NCBI RefSeq assembly: GCF_032854445.1
Contig: NC_088305.1
Span: 9,057,606 to 9,121,605 of the forward strand
DNA from: Liolophura sinensis
Lineage: Eukaryota; Mollusca; Polyplacophora; Chitonida; Chitonidae
Length of the DNA: 64,000 nucleotides
Reading direction: 5' to 3'
Shown here: one piece after another, positions 58,250 to 64,000 of the stretch
Layout: every line of letters starts with the position of its first letter
How positions within the stretch are numbered: the stretch's first letter is position 1
The notes under the pieces: generated by a model
The model's input: the letters and a program-made list of their open reading frames with translations, nothing else
Told to the model about the DNA's origin: nothing
The model's database searches: none
Made by a program: the position numbers and the translations under genes

Positions 58250-58635
58250 ACATATATACAAGGCTACATATATATAATATTCAGGGATATAACAAAAAAA
58301 AAAATTTCACATTGACAGATTGCATCTGTATGTGACCATGACTGTTTCTCAGGGCCAGCAAATTTATCGATCCTTCTGAGGGTTAATGGTGGCAGTATCT
58401 ATAAATTTAGCTTGGTTGCAGCAGTGTGAAAGAGCAGACAACAGTGCACATTGATTTCTTTTAACAATACCGTAATCACTTATTCATTGATTCACATTTA
58501 ATTCTGTTGCACGTCTTTAAGCAAAACATTTTGCGCATTAGATTCAGATCCTCATTAAATTCTATCCGATTCAGTTGTAAAGTTGAAATATTCTTTTATT
58601 GCTCGATTGAAACTGGTATGATATTCTGCATTAAC

Positions 58636-58771
58636 TATATATTTATTTATTTGATTGGATTATTTCATGGTGGCCAGCGTTATGGTGGGACGAAAAATCA
58701 CACGACCACATGATTGCATGCTGACAAACCTTCCCACGTACGGCCAAAGAGGAAGATAGCATGAGCTGGAT
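58636..58771 (-). mobile_element. SINE with internal deletions, minus orientation
   Basis: On the + strand: TATTTATTTATTTGATTGGA, then ATTTCATGGTGGCCAGCG (the AAGAATATTTCACTTATACGA block is mostly gone), TTATGGTGGGACGAAAAATC, AACCTTCCCACGTACGGCC and AGGAAGATAGCATGAGCTGG. Confidence 0.88.
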
Positions 58772-58902
58772 ATTACCTATGTATATAAGTAAATGTAGTT
58801 AAATGTCTATGAATGATATATTGAAATAATAAGAATAATTTATATAGAGCTAGAGTATTCTATATTCTCAAATATTGATTTTCTTTATTATCTGTTTCAT
58901 CC

Positions 58903-58978
58903 CCTCATAGTGCTGGCCACCATTGTATAAGTGAAATATTATTGAGTGTGGTGTAAAATATCAATGCAATAAATAAAT
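58903..58978 (+). mobile_element. SINE 3'-end fragment, plus orientation
   Basis: It contains ATAGTGCTGGCCACCATTGT, GTGAAATATTATTGAGTG and GTAAAATATCAATGCAATAA, then AATAAAT. It is oriented opposite to the copy ending at 58771. Confidence 0.85.
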
Positions 58979-60325
58979 CTTTACTGTCTTATGTTAATAA
59001 TATCTTTATTTATTGAAGTTAGCTCAGTCAGTTTACAATGAAACTATTCTATCCACAAGGCCTTCACAGAGAAAACGATATACAGGAAACATTTACCTCA
59101 GTCCAATTAAAAAAGTACATCAATATATATAAAACGAGATAAAGCATCGTGCAGTTTGAAAAGTGAAGGTACATATATTTGTACATACAAAGAGCAACAA
59201 CACAGCCAATAGTGCTGTTCCTGCAGCTGTCCCAACTAACAGGAGAAGTAGTGCAGTGTGGGAGATTACCCATTGACAACCCAGCGTCCCCACCCCCCCA
59301 GATGGCTGGAACCCCCTACGCACATGTACCGAGAACAAACCAAGTGTGGAGATGGCCTCTTTCCCATCCCCTGTTTGGTTTGAACCATGCATGTGTTCCT
59401 TCATTTTCATTATATAACAGGTACTTGCAGGGTATGAGCTTACCATAGGTATCTTAATTTAAATGGGTGTCGTACTGCATATACGTGAACTGAGTATTAA
59501 CCTGTCAAAACATGAACAGAGGGGATTCTAATTAGATCATTAATTTTACTGATAACAAGATGACTTGTAGTTAGCTCTATGTTGTGGTTTTGTAGATAAA
59601 TACCGTACCGGGATTATCTGTAGACTGTATTAACATGAAACACTGCGCCTTAAAAAAAAAAAAGCCCTATTAATGTTCAGGATGTAAATTAAAAGTTAAT
59701 ATATTCATTAATTCCAAAAGAGGTCGTCACAAGATCATCAAGTTTTCGATATTTTCTGTCTATGCATGTGTACTCCTGATTTGTTTTACTGTTTCCATCA
59801 TTTCCACTGTAAATAATGCTCAGCCTGTTTTGACAGATCCTAAAAAAATGATCCCCAAAATATCCGTGACGGAGCTAGACCTTGGATATCCTGACAATAG
59901 GGTGGTCATAATTATCATACATGTACATGCATAAAATGGAGATATTAATATCTTGTCCCGCACGCTTTGAGTTTACAGCATTGTACAAACTGCACCTACA
60001 TGTCGATGTATTACCCATTCAGATTTGATATAGAGAGAGCTTAGTGATGGGATCGTGCTCGAATTTATGTCACTTTATACTGCTTTCTTTTTCTTTAGCT
60101 GCCTGTCAACGGCTGTTCGTGTTGAATGCTGTTGTATATTTAGAGAGGCTATTTTAAGTTATATTTGTATTTATGATGTAGTTACACCCATTTAGTTCAG
60201 ATTATTTTTACATGGACAGAGTAAAGTGGTTTTAGAAGGAGCTAAAAAACAAGCGGATTGTTTAGTTACCTGTATCATGGAAACATATTATAAAGACAGT
60301 CTTATGAACTTGATACACCTGGTCT

Positions 60326-60376
60326 TTTTTTATTTGGTTGTTGTTCAATGTCATACTCAAGAATTTTTCATTTAGA
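60326..60376 (-). mobile_element. SINE 3'-end fragment, minus orientation
   Basis: TTATTTGGTTGTTGTTCAAT then GTCATACTCAAGAATTTTTC and ATTTAGAGAG resembles the terminal 50 bp of the SINE (TTATTTGATTGGTGTTTTAC, CGTACTCAAGAATATTTCAC). Confidence 0.55.
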
Positions 60377-60710
60377 GAGAAATTAACATTAAAACAGACA
60401 AAGATGGCTTCGAATATTTGGTACAAAATAAACCTGTTATTAACATTTGCCAAAGTGCTCCTCTGGTCTGTATTTTATACATGTACATACCTTTTCAAGT
60501 AGCTCTCTTCTTTAATCATAAACAGATGTTAATGATATGCACAGATACATCTTTTATGATGTCTCTCTCATCACCATAAAAAAATATCCTTATTGTTCTT
60601 ATTTATGTTTGAGGTTTTCTTGCTTGTTTGTTCTTTTTTTGTGCATCAATATTTAATCAGATGCAATATCACCTTAGTGGTGATTTTTTTTTTTTAATAG
60701 AGAGCGAGTG

Positions 60711-61019
60711 AGTGCTTGGAGTTTAACATCACACTTAAAAACATATGATGGCGAAGGAATCCTTGTGAAGTGTGCATGTAATATGCCTCCTTGTTGCAGG
60801 ACAGGTTTCCACTGCTCTTTTATCTAGTGCTGCTTTACTGAGACGCTTTACCGAAGGCAAATAAGCTGTCCCGCCCGAGCCATTATACTGATATGGGTCA
60901 ACCAGTAGTTGCACTTAATGCTGAACGCCAAGGGAGGAAGCTGCAACTTCCTGTTTTAAAGTCTTAGGGGTGAGTCGCCCCAGGATTGACCCTGGATCTA
61001 CAGCTCCCGAAGCAAACGA
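60711..61019 (-). mobile_element. Second SINE-like family, long copy, minus orientation
   Basis: On the + strand it starts GAGCGAGTGAGTGCTTGGAG then TTTAACATCACACTTAAAAA. It continues CATATGATGGCGAAGGAATC, GCCTCCTTGTTGCAGGACAG, TTCCACTGCTCTTTTATCTA, GCTTTACCGAAGGCAAATAA, CCCGAGCCATTATACTGAT and CTTAATGCTGAACGCCAAG. It ends GATTGACCCTGGATCTACAG then CTCCCGAAGC. The last part resembles the reverse complement of a tRNA T-arm region, so the family is probably also tRNA-headed, truncated here before the A box. Its tail matches 18195-18249. I recall similar sequence as common in mollusc genomes, but cannot verify this. Confidence 0.75.
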
Positions 61020-61245
61020 TGATGATATGTTTTATAAGAAGTATATTGTGCTGTAAAAGGCTACTTTTGGGATAGATGCCTGCTCCTGTAGGGATAGGTG
61101 CCTGCTACTGCATATATAGAATTTTACATTTGATCACAACCGTATAACATCTGTGGAAAAAAATAGCATCATATTTCACAGTAAATTATGTTAAATTATG
61201 GTGATAAAGAGAATGGCTCTGCTCTTGTTTAATCTTCTAGAATCT

Positions 61246-61500
61246 GGTTGGTTTTTCCGGGTTTTTTTCTGTCCGGTTTCCCCCAGACTGCCTGGTTTCT
61301 CCCAGGCTCTGCCCAGTTTCCCCCAGACTCTGCCCGATTTCTCACAGGCTCTGCCCGGTTTCTCCAAGACTCTGCCCGGTTTCTCACAGGCTCTGCCCAG
61401 TTTCCCCCAGACTCTGCCCGGTTTCTCACAGGCTCTGCCCAGTTTCCCCCAAGCTCCCATCATAATGCTGGCCATCGTTGTATAAGTGAAATATTCTTGA
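61246..61500 (+). mobile_element. SINE whose internal segment has become a 21-bp minisatellite
   Basis: The right end is an ordinary SINE 3' domain: CCCATCATAATGCTGGCC, ATCGTTGTATAAGTGAAATA, then TTCTTGAC. The region before it, where a normal copy has one TTTCCCCCGGGCTCTGCCC block, instead has about 8.5 tandem units of it (see 61272-61455). The SINE head and the CACGTGGGAAGG part are missing, and the (AATA)n tail is absent or reduced to AATAAAT further right. This is direct evidence of a tandem array growing out of a transposed element. Confidence 0.9.
61272..61455. repeat. 21-bp minisatellite derived from a SINE body
   Basis: The unit is CGGTTTCTCACAGGCTCTGCC, alternating with CAGTTTCCCCCAGACTCTG plus CC; the pair forms a 42-bp step in places. 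The first units are shorter. Because 21 bp is seven codons, three frames on the + strand and two on the - strand stay open and give GRACEKPGRVWGKL-like repeats. No transcript context supports a protein. Confidence 0.95.
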
Positions 61501-62142
61501 CTTAATTATAACCACTTAAAAATAAATCAGTTAATTATCAATCAAGACAAATCAGTTTGAAGTTATACATGTATTATGCATGCATCTCTGGCCTCTCCAT
61601 TCTTCAATCACCCGCCAGAATATGCATGATGTGCATGCTACATCCATGGACATGCAGTCAGATTTTCTTAAGTGATTTGGGTGTTGATGATAACAGGGTC
61701 AGGGCTCAAATTAAGTTCATACAATGTATATGTAAATTAGTCTCTGATGAAAATGGTAATTAAATTGTTACACCATCCACCTTAACCCTCTTTGCTCATT
61801 GTAAGAGGCATTATAGATTATTTCTTGTGTTGTTCCATGTACATTGTGCGTATTGTAGACTTCAAATTTTTAAACGAATAGTGTGTAGTTAGCCATGATT
61901 TGTAGAATGTCACTTTTGTACTTGTACTGCTAATTGTTTTACTGGAATTCTTAAAGATGAAGACTTCATTTTGTACTTGTAACACGTAAATATATGTTAA
62001 CCTTATGTTCATGTTGTGTTGACAGATGTGGTGTGTAAAAATGTCAGCTTTATGTACATTGTTTGTTATAATCTTTTGTATATATTTGCTCTGAAAATAA
62101 ATGCGCAATATCAAATGTCTGAATCCATTGTATTTATCTGCC

Positions 62143-62168
62143 AATATATATATATATATATATATGTA
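62143..62168. repeat. (TA)n microsatellite
   Basis: A run of about 12 TA dinucleotides followed by TGTATATGG. Confidence 0.9.
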
Positions 62169-62177
62169 TATGGTTGA

Positions 62178-62236
62178 AGTGTCAAATATTTTACTTGAGT
62201 ACAGCGTGAAACACCAATCAAATAAATAAATAAATC
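62178..62236 (+). mobile_element. SINE 3'-end fragment, plus orientation
   Basis: AAGTGTCAAATATTTTACTT, then GAGTACAGCGTGAAACACCA, ATCAAATAAATAAATAAAT. Only the last 55 bp of the family is present. Confidence 0.85.
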
Positions 62237-62327
62237 AAATGTTTTATGCAAATACACATGTACAAACATGTCCTTTTTGATTTCTAAATACTGACTATAT
62301 ATGTATTGTTATGAATCATTTCAGCTA

Positions 62328-62332
62328 TATAC

Positions 62333-62384
<52 letters not shown>
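62328..62384. repeat. (TA)n microsatellite, two blocks
   Basis: Two TA runs separated by TTTA, about 57 bp in total, 170 bp before the COBL acceptor. Confidence 0.9.
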
Positions 62385-62385
<1 letters not shown>

Positions 62386-62556
62386 AAGTAAAAATATTAT
62401 TGTTTAACATGCGATCAGAACATCTGTACATATGTCCTGGTGTACAGATTAAAATTGATTATCAAACCTTATGAGAACGTAACGGTTACCCTTTTTGTTT
62501 TTTTTTTTGTTGGTCTGAAGTATTTTCGTTTCATTTTATTTGTTTTTATTTTGCAG

Positions 62557-62785
62557 ATGACGTACCGACTTACAATAAACTTACCCAGGAACCAAAAATC
62601 TGTGATAAGGATAAACCCAAAGACTCCACTTCACCAGTTATTCAGAACAGTGTGCGAAGACAAGAATATTGATCCCACGAGGTACACATTTCAACATCCC
62701 GCCAAGCCGGATCACCCTCTGGATCCTCACATGACCGTTGGTGACCTCAACTCTAATGAGATTAACTTGGTGCCAGCCAGCTTGA
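62557..62785 (+). CDS. COBL: Cordon-bleu exon: second ubiquitin-like (COBL) domain
   Basis: The exon begins MTYRLTINLPRNQKSVIRIN, then PKTPLHQLFRTVCEDKNIDP, TRYTFQHPAKPDHPLDPH and MTVGDLNSNEINLVPASL. This follows the COBL ubiquitin-like domain: a 'V-(I/L)N-----QK-V-RV-P--PL--L---IC----(V/I)DP' signature, and a 'SL-(E/D)L---E(L/I)-' end. The initial ATG is internal; the acceptor TTTTGCAG precedes it at 62556 and the phase (0) matches the donor at 54251. The donor GA|GTAAGC at 62786 leaves phase 1 for the next exon, outside the window. In vertebrates this domain is followed by KRAP motifs that bind SH3 proteins such as syndapin, then the WH2 domains. None of these is seen here. Confidence 0.94.
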
Positions 62786-63104
62786 GTAAGCATATATTCT
62801 AAATATGTGTGCTAAGACCTTTGATATAAATCCTAATGAATATGGCCCGAATTACCCTAATGGTAACAATACAAACCCAGCAGACAAGTCCGTTAACCCT
62901 TGATATTGTTTTGTAATATATTGTTGTAGAATTGATCAGGGTTAGAAGTCTGTGTGGTAGGTATAGTGACCTATAGCTGTCTCACATTTACAAACTGACA
63001 CCGTCTTGTGCCTGTATCCATGCTCTTCAGGCTCTTGCTGGTTTTAAAGTTTAAGTAATAAGGTTATATGTATAACAAAATCTGTATTTATAGTTCTCAC
63101 CCTC

Positions 63105-63160
63105 TAGGGGGACTTCGTCCATCCCCCCCAGGGGGCCTCCGTCCATCCCCCCCAGGGGGC
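63105..63160. repeat. Tandem duplication at the 5' end of a SINE
   Basis: The piece CCCCCCAGGGGGCCTCCGT plus CCAT is repeated immediately upstream of the SINE head (63125 and 63147), with a third, diverged form (GGGGGACTTCGTCCATCC) at about 63109. It contains the first 10 bp of the SINE and appears to have arisen from the element's 5' end. Confidence 0.75.
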
Positions 63161-63416
63161 CTCCGTGGCTCAGTTGGTTAGTGCACTAACACAACGTAAG
63201 GACCCAGGAGTCCCTCACCAATGCGGTCGCTGTGAGTTCAAGTCCAGCTCATGCTGGCTTCCTCTCCGGCCATACGTGGGAAGGTCTGCCAGCAACCTGC
63301 AGATGGTCGTGGGTTTCCCCCGGGCTGTTTCCACCCACCACAATGCTGGCCGCCGTCGTATGAGTGAAATATTCTTGAGTATGGCATAAAATACCAATCA
63401 AATAAATAAATAAATT
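63150..63416 (+). mobile_element. Full-length SINE, plus orientation
   Basis: The head GGGGGCCTCCGTGGCTCAGT has A box TGGCTCAGTTGG and B box GAGTTCAAGTCC intact. The body has a small deletion (CCCGGGCTGTTTCCACCC instead of GGGCTCTGCCCGGTTTCC). The tail is (AAAT)n. CATCCCCCCCAG before and CATTCCCCCAG after are a possible imperfect target-site duplication. Confidence 0.93.
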
Positions 63417-64000
63417 CATTCCCCCAGTCATGGTTTGTGAGGACTTACATGTATAACAAAGTCTGTATTAATAGGTATCGACTTTCTAGGGTGATTTTCT
63501 CCATGTTAAATTTAGATTTTTAGGTAAAAATGTGTCATTTTATTTCAATATTGTCCCTGCCTTTTTATATTTTGCTCTGAAGCTAGGACCAGAGTCATAT
63601 TTCGAAAAATGCAATGGCATCTGCATTATCCTTTTGGATGTGACCTTAATTACTTGCAAATAAAGGGATAATGTACTTGTCTGATGCATCCAACCCAAAA
63701 TATTTTTTCCTCAACAATCAACCCCCCCAAAAAAAGGATGAATGAGAAATACAAGAGGTACAAGAAATAGAAATAGGTACATCAGAATAGGTTATTATAA
63801 GGGGCAGTGTGTCTTTTTATACCTTGAGAAGGATACTGCACTTATGTACCTGTTAGATGAGAAAATACTGAAATATTTCTGCTTCATTGTAGAGACGTTT
63901 GTAAATATATGTATGCAAGACAAGTGCTCATTGTTTGTTTTTACACAGGCGTCTTGCAAGGTTCCACAAGTTGTCCTGTTTTATTTGTCTAAATATATAT

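Larger units (their letters stand above)
54251..62556 (+). other. COBL intron, SINE-rich
   Basis: The donor is GTAGGG at 54251; the acceptor is a long T-rich tract, then TTTTGCAG ending at 62556. About 8.3 kb. It carries eight or more SINE copies or fragments, one MITE, the 183-bp higher-order array, the second SINE-like family copy and several TA microsatellites. Stretches with nothing else recognisable are 54252-55255, 55665-56445, 59000-60320, 60380-60710 and 61505-62140. Overlapping open frames of 71-108 codons at 59064-59448 on both strands have no recognisable content. Confidence 0.9.
62786..64000 (+). other. COBL intron, continuing past the window
   Basis: The donor is GTAAGC at 62786. 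The stretch has one full SINE (63150-63416) and otherwise AT-rich sequence without recognisable exons to the window end. Downstream exons with the proline-rich middle and WH2 repeats are expected beyond 64000. Confidence 0.8.

Noticed and set aside
59064-59448. Overlapping open frames of 71, 108 and 89 codons on both strands
   Set aside because: There is no recognisable domain and no consistent splice context; antisense overlap suggests chance.
61191-61505. Five overlapping open frames with Pro- or Arg-rich repeats
   Set aside because: They arise from the 21-bp unit within a SINE; several frames open on both strands is the signature of a period divisible by three.
62440-62556. Upstream ATG (62440) extending the COBL ubiquitin-like exon
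   Set aside because: It covers the T-rich tract and TTTTGCAG acceptor; the exon begins at 62557 with matching phase.

Overview
The window is AT-rich animal nuclear DNA dominated by repeats, with the 5' part of one intron-containing gene on the + strand. The gene is recognisable as cordon-bleu (COBL/COBL-like), an actin-filament nucleator. A lophotrochozoan, most likely a mollusc, is suggested by the invertebrate-style COBL N-terminus and by many copies of a tRNA-derived SINE ending in AATAAATAAA, plus a second SINE-like family ending in a 'CACTCACTCACT'-type tail. This taxonomic call is inference; no species can be named. Layout: 1-6912 is a large 83-bp satellite running off the left edge, with an internal 2,153-bp higher-order duplication. 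6913-14968 is unannotatable 5' flank with only short repeats. 14969-15003 is a phase-compatible candidate first coding exon (tentative). 38188-38466 and 54013-54250 are well-supported COBL exons, as is 62557-62785; their splice phases agree (2, 0, then 1 at the last donor). Introns of about 23.2, 15.5 and 8.3 kb separate these exons. The WH2 actin-binding part must lie beyond 64000. A separate ATG exon at 53876-53932 ends in a strong donor but is in the wrong phase for the exon only 80 bp downstream, which makes it an interesting alternative first exon. The introns are packed with more than a dozen tandem arrays (unit sizes about 20, 21, 23, 26, 30, 35, 41, 43, 51, 52, 71 and 183 bp), at least 20 SINE copies (five with recognisable target-site duplications), and a MITE-like family with terminal inverted repeats. 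Two short motifs are strikingly over-represented: the palindrome TACATGTA, and clusters of ACCTG/CAGGT pentamers. Three observations stand out. A SINE's internal segment has expanded into a 21-bp minisatellite (61272-61455). Two adjacent arrays of 41 and 43 bp are clearly homologous to each other. The ACCTG/CAGGT clusters include one just upstream of the putative internal COBL promoter. No protein-coding transposon, tRNA gene, rRNA, CRISPR array or second gene was found. Most open frames of 60-125 codons are chance or lie inside tandem repeats.
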